The position numbers and the translations under genes were made by a program. Positions 1-8,283 of a DNA stretch of 64,000 nucleotides are shown here, in pieces. The stretch's first letter is position 1, and each line of letters begins with the position of its first letter. The notes beneath the pieces were generated by a model. That model was not told the origin of the DNA. It ran no database searches and saw only the letters and a program-made list of their open reading frames with translations. This DNA is from Nocardia sp. NRRL S-836 (lineage in GTDB: Bacteria > Actinomycetota > Actinomycetes > Mycobacteriales > Pseudonocardiaceae): positions 9,349 through 73,348 of the forward strand of contig NZ_LGDY01000119.1 in assembly GCF_001279525.1 (NCBI RefSeq), in the 5' to 3' direction.

Positions 1-1
1 C

Positions 2-888
<887 letters not shown>

Positions 889-889
<1 letters not shown>

Positions 890-1320
890 TGCTCGCGGCA
901 GTGGTGCTCGGACTCGGTATCGGCGGTTTCCTCGACGGCATAGTGATCCACCAGCTGCTCGGCTGGCACCACATGCTGTCGGGCTGGTACCCGGCCTCGG
1001 ACATGCGGCTCATGATGGTCGGCGACGGGCTGTTCCACCTGCTGTGCCTGGTGCTCGTGCTCGTCGGGGTGGCGCTGCTCAACCGGCGGGCGCCGCTGCC
1101 GGACCGGGTGCTGCTGGGCGGGATCCTCGCGGGCTGGGGCGCGTTCAACCTGGTCGAGGGCGTGATCGACCACCAGGTGCTCGGCATCCACCACGTCCGG
1201 CCCGGTCCCGGCCAGCTCGGCTACGACCTGGCGTTCCTCGCCTCCGGCGCGGCGCTGCTGGCAATCGGGCTCGTGTTTGCGCGGCGGTCGAACCGGTTAG
1301 CCGTAGGCCGTGACTCCTGA
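889..1320 (+). CDS. DUF2243 family membrane protein
   Basis: Encodes a 143-residue integral membrane protein of unknown function. The ATG at 889 overlaps the TGA of the transporter gene (TGATG), which fixes the start and implies translational coupling. The sequence has the family's hallmark His-rich motifs: D-G-I-V-x-H-Q-L-L-x-W-H-H near residue 17 and N-L-V-E-G-V-I-D-H-Q-V-L-x-I-H-H near residue 92, between about four hydrophobic helices. The repeated acidic and His residues inside membrane segments suggest metal or proton handling, and the neighbouring NRAMP carrier fits that, but this is inference. Function in the family is unknown. Confidence 0.8.
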
Positions 1321-1798
1321 GCCTGCGCGGATCGACCCGCCGACCGCCCCCGTGACGACCCAGACGACCTCGCGGTCGAGCCTGCTCGCGAGCTTCTCCG
1401 ACTACGCGGAGGCCCAGCGGCTGGTCGACCGGATGTCCGACGACGGGTTCCCGGTCGAGCACGTGCGGATCATCGGTGACGGCGTGCGCACCGTCGAGCA
1501 GGTGACCGGCCGGATGACCCGTGCCCGCGCGGCGGTGTCCGGCGCGGCCGGTGGCGCCTGGTTCGGTGTGCTGATCGGGTTGTTGTTCGGGCTGTTCACG
1601 TCCGGTGTGGCGTGGGCGTGGATGTTGCTGCTGAGCCTCGTGATCGGCGCGTTCTGGGGTGCGGTGTTCGGGTTCGCCGCGCACTGGACCACCCGCGGCA
1701 AGCGGGACTTCTCCAGCGTGATGACGCTGGAGGCGCAGCGCTACGACGTGCTGGTCGACGGTGCGCACGCGAGCAGGGCGGGCAAGTACGTGCTCTGA
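1310..1798 (+). CDS. General-stress-protein-17M-like membrane protein
   Basis: A 162-residue protein starting at GTG 1310, eleven bases inside the preceding gene. An N-terminal soluble domain (about residues 25-65, beginning S-L-L-A-S-F-S-D-Y-x-E-A-Q) resembles the YflT/general stress protein 17M fold seen in many actinobacterial proteins. It is followed by a Gly/Ala-rich hydrophobic hairpin (about 70-120, G-x-x-x-G spacing) and a short C-terminal soluble strand region. Proteins of this layout are usually annotated only as general stress proteins. Co-transcription with the transporter and the DUF2243 gene is likely because all three overlap. A strong hairpin terminator follows the stop codon. 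No enzymatic motif is visible. Confidence 0.72.
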   Translation: MTPEPARIDPPTAPVTTQTTSRSSLLASFSDYAEAQRLVDRMSDDGFPVEHVRIIGDGVRTVEQVTGRMTRARAAVSGAAGGAWFGVLIGLLFGLFTSGVAWAWMLLLSLVIGAFWGAVFGFAAHWTTRGKRDFSSVMTLEAQRYDVLVDGAHASRAGKYVL

Positions 1799-1818
1799 CG
1801 CTCGACATCGGACGGGTG

Positions 1819-1856
1819 AAGCCGCCGCCGCCCGCACGAGGTGCGGGCGGCGGCTT
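1819..1856 (+). terminator. Hairpin terminator after the metal-transporter operon
   Basis: A long GC-rich inverted repeat (left arm from AAGCCGCC to CCCGCAC, right arm GTGCGGGCGGCGGCTT, loop GAG) lies 20 bases beyond the stop codon. One extra GCC in the left arm would bulge. There is no T-tract, as is usual in these genomes. Confidence 0.75.
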
Positions 1857-1903
1857 CCGCATGTGCGGGCGAAAGTCGTTTCGTGTTCGCGGGAACGGCT
1901 TGC

Positions 1904-1909
1904 CACACT
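1904..1909 (+). promoter_or_regulatory. -10-like CACACT, leaderless start
   Basis: CACACT ends six bases before the GTG at 1916, with no purine-rich ribosome site between. This is the spacing expected if transcription starts at or next to the start codon. Confidence 0.4.
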
Positions 1910-1915
1910 CACGCC

Positions 1916-2647
1916 GTGACGTACTTGGGAGAGGGCTGGGACAGCACGGCGACGCTCGTGGGTGGACGGTGGGTGGAGCGGCGGCCGAAGCGGGCGGAGG
2001 TCGAGGCGCTGCTGCGGCGCGAGGCGGCGGTGCTGCCGTGGCTCGCGCCGTTGCTGCCGTTGCCCGTCCCGGTGCCGCGGCTGGTGTCGGCGGACCCGTT
2101 CGTGGCGCGGCACGAGCTGGTGCCCGGCGGCGAGCTGACGACGCTGAACGCGGTGCAGGGCAAGCAACTGGGGGAGTTCCTGCTGGCGCTGCACGCGGTC
2201 CCGGCGGCCGACGCGGTCGCCCACGGCGTGGGGCCCGCGCCGGTGCCGCTGGACCGGTTCCGCGCGGAGGTGCTGCCCCTCGTGCCCGACCAGGCCGACC
2301 TGCTCGACGCCATCGAGGCGGCGCCGGCGGACACGCTGGTGCACGGCGACCTCGGGCCGGAACACGTGCTGGGCCGCGACGGCGTGCTGACCGGCGTGAT
2401 CGACTTCGGTGACGTGCACGTCGGTGACGCGGCGATCGACCTCGCGTGGGCACTGCACTCCACGCCGCCGGAGTTCGCCGACGCGGTCGCCGCGACCTAC
2501 GGCGTGACGGACGGGCTGCGCGAGCGATCGTTGCTGTGGCACCGGATCGGGCCGTGGTACGAGGTCCTGCACGGCAACGACAACGGCAAGCCGGAGATCG
2601 CGGCGGAAGGGCTCGCGGGAGTGCGAAAGCGGAGTAGCTGGTTCTGA
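1916..2647 (+). CDS. Aminoglycoside phosphotransferase (APH)-fold kinase
   Basis: A 243-residue small-molecule kinase of the APH/choline-kinase superfamily. The catalytic loop H-G-D-L-G-P-E-H-V-L near residue 142 (catalytic Asp) and the metal-binding I-D-F-G-D motif near residue 162 are intact. The N-terminal lobe is short. I chose GTG 1916 rather than the in-frame ATG at 1841, because the extra residues look non-conserved and a -10-like hexamer sits just upstream. Members phosphorylate aminoglycosides, macrolides, sugars or choline; nothing here tells which, and resistance should not be assumed. The gene stands alone, with a 39-base gap to the next small gene. Confidence 0.75.
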   Translation: MTYLGEGWDSTATLVGGRWVERRPKRAEVEALLRREAAVLPWLAPLLPLPVPVPRLVSADPFVARHELVPGGELTTLNAVQGKQLGEFLLALHAVPAADAVAHGVGPAPVPLDRFRAEVLPLVPDQADLLDAIEAAPADTLVHGDLGPEHVLGRDGVLTGVIDFGDVHVGDAAIDLAWALHSTPPEFADAVAATYGVTDGLRERSLLWHRIGPWYEVLHGNDNGKPEIAAEGLAGVRKRSSWF

Positions 2648-2686
2648 AATCGGGTACCCCCGGTGCACAAGACACCGGGAGGAAAC

Positions 2687-2839
2687 ATGCCTTGGGTTCA
2701 GCGGCACCGACGTCGCACGCCGTACAGCTGGTTCCGCAGCACCACGGTGCGCAGCCACTACCGCAGGCGCCCGCTCAACGCGTGGCTGCCGCTCGTGGTC
2801 GTGATCGCGTTCATCGTGCTGCTCATCGCAATCTTCTGA
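2687..2839 (+). CDS. Small basic single-span membrane protein (50 aa)
   Basis: A short gene with a strong ribosome site (GGGAGG seven bases before ATG 2687). The 50-residue product has an Arg/His-rich N-terminal half with Trp and Tyr residues, followed by one hydrophobic helix (about residues 34-50) that ends the protein with no tail. That predicts a tail-anchored or N-in membrane protein with a positively charged cytoplasmic segment that could contact phospholipid or nucleic acid. I do not recognise a family. The ribosome site and coding-type codon usage support a real gene despite its size. Confidence 0.6.
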   Translation: MPWVQRHRRRTPYSWFRSTTVRSHYRRRPLNAWLPLVVVIAFIVLLIAIF

Positions 2840-2842
2840 CGG

Positions 2843-2848
2843 TACAGT
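2843..2848 (+). promoter_or_regulatory. -10-like TACAGT, leaderless start
   Basis: TACAGT ends six bases before ATG 2855, with no ribosome site between, as in several other genes of this window. Confidence 0.45.
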
Positions 2849-2854
2849 CGAGGC

Positions 2855-3025
2855 ATGGGTCAGTTGGGTGAGTTGTTCCCCGGTCGCAAGCTGCGCAGCG
2901 AGGCGACCGACTCGGGCACCGGCGAGGACTTCGAGGAGACCGGTCCCCTCGACCTCACCAAGGGCGTCGTGCAGCTGAGGCCGCGGCCCAAGCCACAGCA
3001 GCCGACGCCCGAGAGCGACGACTGA
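2855..3025 (+). CDS. Small DUF6191-like protein (56 aa)
   Basis: A 56-residue hydrophilic protein. The arrangement L-x-E-L-F-P-G-R-K, an acidic middle (G-E-D-F-E-E) and a late L-D-L-T-K-G-x-V-x-L resembles the short actinobacterial family I recall as DUF6191, which has an F-x-P-G-x-K motif, an acidic variable segment and a final D-L-x-x-G-x-V strand. No function is known. The start is set by the -10-like TACAGT six bases upstream and the absence of another start. The C-terminus is Pro/Gln-rich and probably disordered. Confidence 0.55.
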   Translation: MGQLGELFPGRKLRSEATDSGTGEDFEETGPLDLTKGVVQLRPRPKPQQPTPESDD

Positions 3026-3035
3026 TCACCGGTAC

Positions 3036-3041
3036 TACCCT
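3036..3041 (+). promoter_or_regulatory. -10-like TACCCT, leaderless start
   Basis: TACCCT ends six bases before the GTG at 3048, with no ribosome site between. Confidence 0.4.
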
Positions 3042-3047
3042 TGGCCG

Positions 3048-4043
3048 GTGCTCGTCGCTCTGCTCGTACTGGTCCCCGCCCTGTTCTTCGTCGTCGGCAT
3101 GGTGCGCGACCGGCGCAGGCTGAGCAACGCCATCTGGCTCGGCATCACGCTGGTCCTGTCGTTGCTGCTGCTCGCGGAGGCAGGGCGGGACAACCCGGCG
3201 GTCAGCCTGCCGCTGCTGGTGGCGTTCGCGCTGGCCGTACTCGGCTTGTTGCTCCTGCCGCTCGCGTTGCTCGCGAACGGCGTGGTGATGATCCAGCGCG
3301 AGGGCCGGTCGCTGGGCAACCTGCTGTCGTTCCTCGCCGGCCTCGCGCTGTTCGGCGAGATGGTCTACTTCGCGTGGGGCATCACCCAGCCCAACGACTG
3401 GGTCCGCGGCATCGCCATCGGGCTGTTCCTCGTGTCGGCCTACGTCGCGTTCCTGTTCGTGAGCCTGCTGCTGTACTCGGTGCTCTACGGCCGCACCGGG
3501 CGGCGCAGCGGGTTCGACGGCATCGTCGTGCTCGGCGCCGGGCTGAACGGCTCGCGCGTGCCGCCGCTGCTGGCCAGCCGGCTCAACCGCGCGCTGCACC
3601 TCTACCTGCGGGAACGCTCGGCCGGACGGGAACCGGTGATCGTCGTGACCGGCGGCAGGGGCGCCGACGAGGAGGTCTCCGAGGCCCTCGCGATGAAGCG
3701 GTACCTGGTGGAGCGCGAGGTGCCGGAGACCGACATCGTGCTGGAGGACCAGGCGGCCACGACCGACGAGAACCTGCGCTACAGCAAGGAGCTGCTGGTC
3801 GAGCGCGGGCTCACGGGGCAGGTCGTCGCCGTGACGAACAACTACCACGTGTTCCGCACCGCCGTGCTGTCGCGCTCGCACGGGTTGCGGATGCAGGTGA
3901 TCGGCGCGCCGACGGCCTGGTACTTCGTGCCGAGCGCGTTCATCCGGGAGTTCGTGGCGCTGCTGGCGCAGAACCCGCGCGTGCACGCGTTGGCGGGCGC
4001 GGTGCTGATGGCGGGCGGGCTCGCGCTGACGCAGATCGGCTAG
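3048..4043 (+). CDS. YdcF/DUF218-family membrane protein
   Basis: A 331-residue protein with four or five N-terminal hydrophobic helices (about residues 1-150) and a C-terminal DUF218/YdcF domain (about 160-310). Family marks are the D-G-I-V-V-L-G-A-G strand-loop, the V-I-V-V-T-G-G-R-G loop, the S-E-A-x-A-M-K-R-Y-L segment and the E-x-x-A-x-x-T-x-E-N motif before the conserved Asn. Relatives include SanA and ElyC, implicated in envelope barrier function and peptidoglycan-precursor or lipid-carrier metabolism, so a cell-envelope role is likely but not shown. The domain would face outward or inward depending on the number of helices. The gene ends at a convergent hairpin. Confidence 0.8.
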   Translation: MLVALLVLVPALFFVVGMVRDRRRLSNAIWLGITLVLSLLLLAEAGRDNPAVSLPLLVAFALAVLGLLLLPLALLANGVVMIQREGRSLGNLLSFLAGLALFGEMVYFAWGITQPNDWVRGIAIGLFLVSAYVAFLFVSLLLYSVLYGRTGRRSGFDGIVVLGAGLNGSRVPPLLASRLNRALHLYLRERSAGREPVIVVTGGRGADEEVSEALAMKRYLVEREVPETDIVLEDQAATTDENLRYSKELLVERGLTGQVVAVTNNYHVFRTAVLSRSHGLRMQVIGAPTAWYFVPSAFIREFVALLAQNPRVHALAGAVLMAGGLALTQIG

Positions 4044-4117
4044 CCACCGCAACCCCGCATGGCGGCCCTGCGCCCGGTTGGTGGTGCCGCGGTAGCACCG
4101 CTCAGCCGCACGGAACG

Positions 4118-4150
4118 CCGGTCACCGGGGTCGTCGCCCCGGCGCCCGGC
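4118..4150. terminator. Hairpin between convergent genes
   Basis: CCGGGG-TCGTCG-CCCCGG (4125-4142), flanked by outer GCCGG/CCGGC segments, can form a hairpin. It lies between the YdcF-like gene and the convergent repeat-protein gene and could serve both. Confidence 0.5.
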
Positions 4151-4158
4151 ATCCGTTT

Positions 4159-4407
4159 CTAACGGTCCCCTCCGGCGTCCGGCCGCATGGTCACCGGAGC
4201 GACCTCCGGCGGCATCGTGGCCTGGACCCGCTCCGGCGGCATCGTGGCGTGCGCCTGCTCCGGCGGCATCGTCGGTGCCAGCCGGTACTCGACGCCGTCC
4301 GCCGACGTCGAGCCCGCCCCGTCGTCCGCCGCGGCGGCCGCGCCCACCCCCAGTACGAGCGCGGCCGCCGCGAGCACGAGAGCCCCCATTGCTGTCCTCC
4401 CCGGCAT
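4159..4407 (-). CDS. Small exported protein with TMPPE repeats
   Basis: An 82-residue protein starting at ATG 4407, six bases after an AAGGGGGAGG ribosome site. An N-terminal hydrophobic stretch rich in Ala and Leu ending A-A-A-A-A-D-D (about residues 5-28) is a likely Sec signal peptide. The mature part contains a nine-residue repeat T-M-P-P-E-x-x-x-A present three times plus a partial T-M-R-P-D. No Cys, no enzymatic motif and no family that I recognise. Pro/Met/Glu-rich tandem repeats suggest an extended wall- or surface-associated peptide. The long in-frame extension upstream of 4407 is not supported by a ribosome site. Confidence 0.55.
   Translation of the reverse strand: MPGRTAMGALVLAAAALVLGVGAAAAADDGAGSTSADGVEYRLAPTMPPEQAHATMPPERVQATMPPEVAPVTMRPDAGGDR
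4205..4279. repeat. 27-bp coding tandem repeat
   Basis: TCCGGCGGCATCGT begins at 4205, 4232 and 4259, a strict 27-bp period that encodes the nine-residue TMPPE repeat of the minus-strand gene. Confidence 0.8.
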
Positions 4408-4475
4408 TGCCTCCCCCTTTCGGTTGATGCGGCCAGCATGCCGGGCCCGGTTTGCGAGATCTTGGAATGCGCAGC

Positions 4476-4922
4476 TCAGACGCGTTCGAAGCGCATGACC
4501 CAGTTCTCCTCCCAGGTGTCGCCGCCGTCGTGCGAGAACGACTGCCGCCACACCGGCCGCTCACCCGCCGTCCAGTCGAACCGCAGCTTCACGGCCTGCC
4601 CGCCGACCACGTCGTCACCGAGGAACACGCCGTGCCCGTCGGTGAAGCCGCCCTCCAGCGGCGGGTCGAGGTGGCCGGGAGCGCGGGTGGAGGCCCACCA
4701 GATCCGCCACACCCGCCGCGCGGGGTCGTACTGGCGCAGCGTGAAGCCCTCCCAGTCGTCGGCGTGGAGGCTGTCGACGTTCGCCGCGCCGCCGAGGACC
4801 GGCCTGACCTCGGCTTTCGACGAGAACTCCACCCAGTCGCGGCCGCGGCCCGCGATGTCGGCGATCTTGCGGTTGGTCACGTGCCAGCGCCCGTGCAGGA
4901 AGTCGAAGTCGTGCTCGCTCAT
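4476..4922 (-). CDS. DUF1579-like protein
   Basis: A 148-residue cytosolic protein beginning M-S-E-H-D-F-D-F-L-H-G-R-W, the typical opening of a small beta-barrel family usually annotated DUF1579-like, with the late S-H-D-G-G-D-T-W-E-E-N-W motif also characteristic. The fold is probably lipocalin-like, binding a small hydrophobic ligand; biological role unknown. It is divergent from the chitinase gene and shares the intergenic region that holds two palindromes, so joint regulation is possible. Start ATG 4922 matches the conserved N-terminus. Confidence 0.7.
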   Translation of the reverse strand: MSEHDFDFLHGRWHVTNRKIADIAGRGRDWVEFSSKAEVRPVLGGAANVDSLHADDWEGFTLRQYDPARRVWRIWWASTRAPGHLDPPLEGGFTDGHGVFLGDDVVGGQAVKLRFDWTAGERPVWRQSFSHDGGDTWEENWVMRFERV

Positions 4923-4946
4923 GGGCGGGACGCTAACCGGACAACC

Positions 4947-4963
4947 CTGACAAACGTTGTCAG
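4947..4963. promoter_or_regulatory. Inverted repeat CTGACAA-ACG-TTGTCAG
   Basis: A perfect 7-bp inverted repeat with a 3-bp spacer between the divergent DUF1579-like and chitinase genes. The size suits a dimeric regulator site; the regulator is not known. Confidence 0.45.
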
Positions 4964-4974
4964 TGACCGGGCTG

Positions 4975-5004
4975 TTGACGAAAAGGTCTGGACCATTTTA
5001 CGGT
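4975..5004 (+). promoter_or_regulatory. Chitinase promoter with DasR-like site
   Basis: TTGACG (4975-4980) and TACGGT (4999-5004) form a -35/-10 pair 18 bases apart. Between them AGGTCTGGACCA (4984-4995) matches 10 of 12 positions of the Streptomyces DasR consensus TGGTCTAGACCA as I recall it. A repressor bound there would block polymerase. The related site before the chitin-binding protease at 10043 strengthens the reading. Confidence 0.6.
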
Positions 5005-5043
5005 TTACCCAGGGGCCGCCGCCCTAGCCAGGAGGTCGTTCCC

Positions 5044-7359
5044 TTGCGCCTGCTCGCCAGAGTGGTCCCGGTGCTAGCCCTGTTAGCCGGGACCCTGATC
5101 GCAGTGACGAACGTGCCCAGCGCCGCCGCGGCCCACGAGGACTGCCGGCCGGACGGGCTGTACAAGACGCCGGGTGTCGACGTGCCCTACTGCACCGTCT
5201 ACGACACCGCCGGCCGCGAGAACATGGGACCCGACAAGTCCCGCCGGGTGATCGGGTACTTCACCAGCTGGCGCACCGGCAAGAACGGCCAGCCGGGGTA
5301 CCTCGCCAAGGACGTGCCCTGGTCGAAGGTCACCCACCTCAACTACGCGTTCGCGCACATCGACGCGCAGAACAAGATCTCCGTGGGTGCTCCCGACGCG
5401 AACAACTCGTCGATCGGCATGGAGTGGCCGGGCGTCGCGGGTGCCGAGATGGACCCGTCGCTGCCCTACAAGGGTCACTTCAACCAGCTCACGAAGTTCA
5501 AGAAGCAGTACCCGAACGTCAAGACGCTGATCTCGATCGGCGGCTGGGCGGAGACCGGTGGCTTCTTCAACGCCGACGGCACCCGCAACGCCTCGGGCGG
5601 GTTCTACAAGCTCGGCCAGTCGCAGGCGGCCATCGACACGTTCGCCGACAGCGTGGTCGGGTTCCTGCGCCAGTACGGGTTCAACGGCGCGGACATCGAC
5701 TACGAGTACGCGACGTCGAACAACCACGCCGGCAACCCGGACGACTTCTGGATCTCCAACGCCAACCGCGGCACGCTGTGGGCCGGCTACCAGGCGATCA
5801 TGAAGACCCTGCGCGAGAAGCTGGACCGCGCCGGTGCCGCCGACGGCAAGCACTACCTGCTGACCGCCGCCGTGCCCGCGTCGGGCTGGCTGCTGCGCGG
5901 CCAGGAGGCCTACCAGGTGGTCAAGTACCTCGACTACCTCAACATGATGAGCTACGACCTGCACGGCTCCTGGAACCACTTCGTCGGCCCGAACGCGGCG
6001 CTCTACGACGACGGCAAGGACGCCGAGCTCGCGGCCGGCGGCGTGTACACGGCGCCGCAGTACGAGGGCATGGGCTACCTCAACACCGACTGGGCCTACC
6101 ACTACTACCGCGGTGCCATGCAGGCCGGCCGGATCAACGTCGGCGTGCCGTTCTACTCCCGCGGCTGGCAGGGCGTCACCGGTGGCACGAACGGGTTGTG
6201 GGGCCGCGCGGCCCTGCCCAACCAGTCGCAGTGCCCGCCCGGCACCGGCACCTCGGTCGGCTCGACCACGCCGTGCGGCAACGGCGCGACCGGTGTCGAC
6301 AACCTCTGGCACGACGTCACCGCCGGTGGCGCGGAGGTGCCGTCGGGCGTGAACCCGTTGTGGCACACGAAGAACCTGGAGAACAAGATCACCGGGTCGT
6401 ACTCGGCGCAGTACGGCCTCGACCCGGTCAACGACCCGGCCGACCGGATCACCGGCACCTACTCGCCGTTCTACGACACCACGATGCAGTCACCGTGGCT
6501 GTGGAACAACGACAAGAAGGTGTTCCTCTCCACCGAGAACGAGCAGTCGATCGCGGCCAAGGCCAAGTACGTGCGCGACAAGGGCCTCGGCGGCATCATG
6601 ATCTGGGAGCTCGCCGGCGACTACGGCTATGACGCGGTGAAGAAGGAGTACTTCATCGGCGACACGCTGCTGTCGACCATCAGCTCCGGCCTCAACGGCG
6701 CCGCGCCCTACGGTGCGGCGAAGGCCACGACCCAGCAGTCGCAGGTGCTCGCGGTCGACGTGGACGTCTACGGCTTCGCGCTGGGCGACAACAACTACCC
6801 GATCAACCCGAAGATCAAGTTCACGAACCGCTCGAACGTCACCGTCCCCGGTGGCACGAAGATCGCGTTCGACTACGGCACCAGCGCGCCCGGCAGCATG
6901 GCCGACCAGTCCGGGTTCGGGCTCAAGGTCGTGTCGAAGGGGCACAGCGGGTCCAACGTCGGCGGCCTGAAGGGCGACTTCCAGAAGGCGGAGCTCACGC
7001 TGCCGTCGTGGCAGTCGCTCGCGCCGGGCGGGTCGATCGAGCTGACGGTCAGCTACCAGCTGCCGATCTCGACGCCGTCGAACTTCGTGTTCACGTTCGG
7101 CGGCCAGTCCTACGCGATCTCGGCCGACCACCCGCGCATCGGCGGTGGCACCCCGCCGACCTCCACCACCACGACGACCACGACCACGTCGAACCCGCCG
7201 GTGTGCGCGGTGCCGGCGTGGGAGCGGTCGAAGGTCTACAACGGTGGCAACGACGTCTCGCACAACGGCCGCAAGTGGCGGGCCCAGTGGTGGACGCAGG
7301 GCGACGAGCCCGGCACCACCGGTCAGTGGGGCGTCTGGCGCGACCAGGGCGCCTGCTAA
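5044..7359 (+). CDS. Secreted GH18 chitinase with CBM5/12
   Basis: A 771-residue secreted endochitinase-type enzyme hydrolysing beta-1,4-GlcNAc polymers. TTG 5044 is the likely start: AGGAGG lies eight bases before it and the next residues form a signal peptide (about 1-33, ending A-A-A-A). The GH18 barrel (about 70-560) has the S-I-G-G-W strand and the catalytic F-N-G-A-D-I-D-Y-E motif with Glu221 as acid/base. A beta-sandwich domain (about 570-690), a Thr-rich linker with eight consecutive Thr residues, and a Cys-bounded CBM5/12 chitin-binding domain (about 720-771, aromatic triplet Q-W-W) follow. The promoter contains a DasR-like site, suggesting control by amino-sugar availability. The gene stands alone, followed by a hairpin. 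Confidence 0.93.
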   Translation: MRLLARVVPVLALLAGTLIAVTNVPSAAAAHEDCRPDGLYKTPGVDVPYCTVYDTAGRENMGPDKSRRVIGYFTSWRTGKNGQPGYLAKDVPWSKVTHLNYAFAHIDAQNKISVGAPDANNSSIGMEWPGVAGAEMDPSLPYKGHFNQLTKFKKQYPNVKTLISIGGWAETGGFFNADGTRNASGGFYKLGQSQAAIDTFADSVVGFLRQYGFNGADIDYEYATSNNHAGNPDDFWISNANRGTLWAGYQAIMKTLREKLDRAGAADGKHYLLTAAVPASGWLLRGQEAYQVVKYLDYLNMMSYDLHGSWNHFVGPNAALYDDGKDAELAAGGVYTAPQYEGMGYLNTDWAYHYYRGAMQAGRINVGVPFYSRGWQGVTGGTNGLWGRAALPNQSQCPPGTGTSVGSTTPCGNGATGVDNLWHDVTAGGAEVPSGVNPLWHTKNLENKITGSYSAQYGLDPVNDPADRITGTYSPFYDTTMQSPWLWNNDKKVFLSTENEQSIAAKAKYVRDKGLGGIMIWELAGDYGYDAVKKEYFIGDTLLSTISSGLNGAAPYGAAKATTQQSQVLAVDVDVYGFALGDNNYPINPKIKFTNRSNVTVPGGTKIAFDYGTSAPGSMADQSGFGLKVVSKGHSGSNVGGLKGDFQKAELTLPSWQSLAPGGSIELTVSYQLPISTPSNFVFTFGGQSYAISADHPRIGGGTPPTSTTTTTTTTSNPPVCAVPAWERSKVYNGGNDVSHNGRKWRAQWWTQGDEPGTTGQWGVWRDQGAC

Positions 7360-7362
7360 CCG

Positions 7363-7386
7363 GTTCGCGCTGATCAGTCAGCGAAC
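7363..7386 (+). terminator. Hairpin after the chitinase gene
   Basis: GTTCGCGCTGA (7363-7373) pairs with TCAGCGAAC (7378-7386) around a TCAG loop, with two unpaired bases in the left arm, starting four bases after the stop codon. Confidence 0.6.
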
Positions 7387-7402
7387 TGTCAGGCGCGGGT
7401 CT

Positions 7403-7408
7403 TAGGCT
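7403..7408 (+). promoter_or_regulatory. -10-like TAGGCT, leaderless start
   Basis: TAGGCT ends seven bases before GTG 7416, with no ribosome site between. Confidence 0.45.
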
Positions 7409-7415
7409 GGTCACC

Positions 7416-7850
7416 GTGACCGCCTCCGACCCGCGCCTTGCGGAGCTCGTGCTGCTCCGCAAGGTCCGCGACCGCATCGACCGCGAGTACCGCCAGCCGC
7501 TCGACGTGGCGGCGCTGGCCCGCGGCGTGCACCTGTCCGCGGGCCACCTCTCGCGGGCGTTCCGCGCGGCGTTCGGCGAGTCGCCCTACAGCTACCTGAT
7601 GACCCGCCGCATCGAACGGGCGATGGCGTTGCTGCGGCGTGGCGACATGTCCGTCACCGAGGTGTGCTTCGAGGTCGGCTGCACGTCGCTCGGCACGTTC
7701 AGCACCCGGTTCTCCGAGCTGGTGGGCATGTCGCCGAGCCAGTACCGCAAGGTCGCCGCCACCGACGGCCAGGGCATCCCGCACTGCCTGGCCAAGGCCG
7801 TGATGCGGCCGATCAGGAATCGAGAAGCGGCCACCGGTCCGTCCGATTAG
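7416..7850 (+). CDS. Short AraC-family regulator
   Basis: A 144-residue transcription factor that is essentially only the AraC/XylS DNA-binding domain. Two helix-turn-helix units are visible: about residues 25-50 (L-D-V-A-A-L-A-R-G-V-H-L-S-A-G-H-L-S-R-A-F) and about 75-105, the family signature V-T-E-V-C-F-E-V-G-C-T-S-L-G-T-F-S-T-R-F ending M-S-P-S-Q-Y-R-K. There is no N-terminal ligand-binding domain. It sits directly before a VOC-family gene whose -10-like box overlaps its stop codon; AraC-VOC pairs are common in actinobacteria, so control of that neighbour is likely. Confidence 0.87.
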   Translation: MTASDPRLAELVLLRKVRDRIDREYRQPLDVAALARGVHLSAGHLSRAFRAAFGESPYSYLMTRRIERAMALLRRGDMSVTEVCFEVGCTSLGTFSTRFSELVGMSPSQYRKVAATDGQGIPHCLAKAVMRPIRNREAATGPSD

Positions 7851-7853
7851 GTT
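7848..7853 (+). promoter_or_regulatory. -10-like TAGGTT, leaderless start
   Basis: TAGGTT begins with the TAG stop of the AraC gene and ends seven bases before ATG 7861, so the downstream gene may have its own leaderless promoter. Confidence 0.4.
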
Positions 7854-7860
7854 GACCGCC

Positions 7861-8283
7861 ATGTCAGTCATCATCGCCGCCGCGTTCCTGCCGACCGACG
7901 ACCCGGAGAAGTCCCTCGGCTTCTTCCGCGACGCGCTCGGGTTCGAGGTCCGCCAGGACGTCGGTCAGGGCACCATGCGCTGGATCACCGTGGGACCGCC
8001 GGACCAGCCGCAGACCGGCATCGTGCTGCACCCACCCGCCGTCGACCCCGGCGTGAGCGACGAGGAACGCCGCACGATCGCCGTCCTCATGGCCAAGGGC
8101 GTCTACACGGCGCTGTCGCTGGCCACCAAGGACCTGCAGGGCACGTTCGACCGGGCCAGGGCCTGGGTCGAGTCGACCGGGGCGGGCGAGGTGCTGCAGG
8201 AGCCGGAGGACCAGCCGTGGGGCGTGCGGGACTGCGCGTTCCGCGACCCGGCCGGCAACCTGGTGCGCGTCAACCAGCTGTGA
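7861..8283 (+). CDS. VOC superfamily (glyoxalase/bleomycin-resistance fold) protein
   Basis: A 140-residue protein with the paired beta-alpha-beta-beta-beta arrangement of the vicinal-oxygen-chelate fold: an N-terminal F-L-P-T-D-D-P-E-K-S-L-G-F-F-R-D-A-L-G-F-E-V half and a C-terminal half ending W-G-V-R-D-C-A-F-R-D-P-A-G-N-L-V-R-V. Members bind a divalent metal or sequester small molecules; substrate cannot be inferred. ATG 7861 is chosen over an in-frame TTG nine bases upstream because it follows a -10-like TAGGTT and matches the family start. It is paired with the AraC regulator just upstream. Confidence 0.85.
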   Translation: MSVIIAAAFLPTDDPEKSLGFFRDALGFEVRQDVGQGTMRWITVGPPDQPQTGIVLHPPAVDPGVSDEERRTIAVLMAKGVYTALSLATKDLQGTFDRARAWVESTGAGEVLQEPEDQPWGVRDCAFRDPAGNLVRVNQL

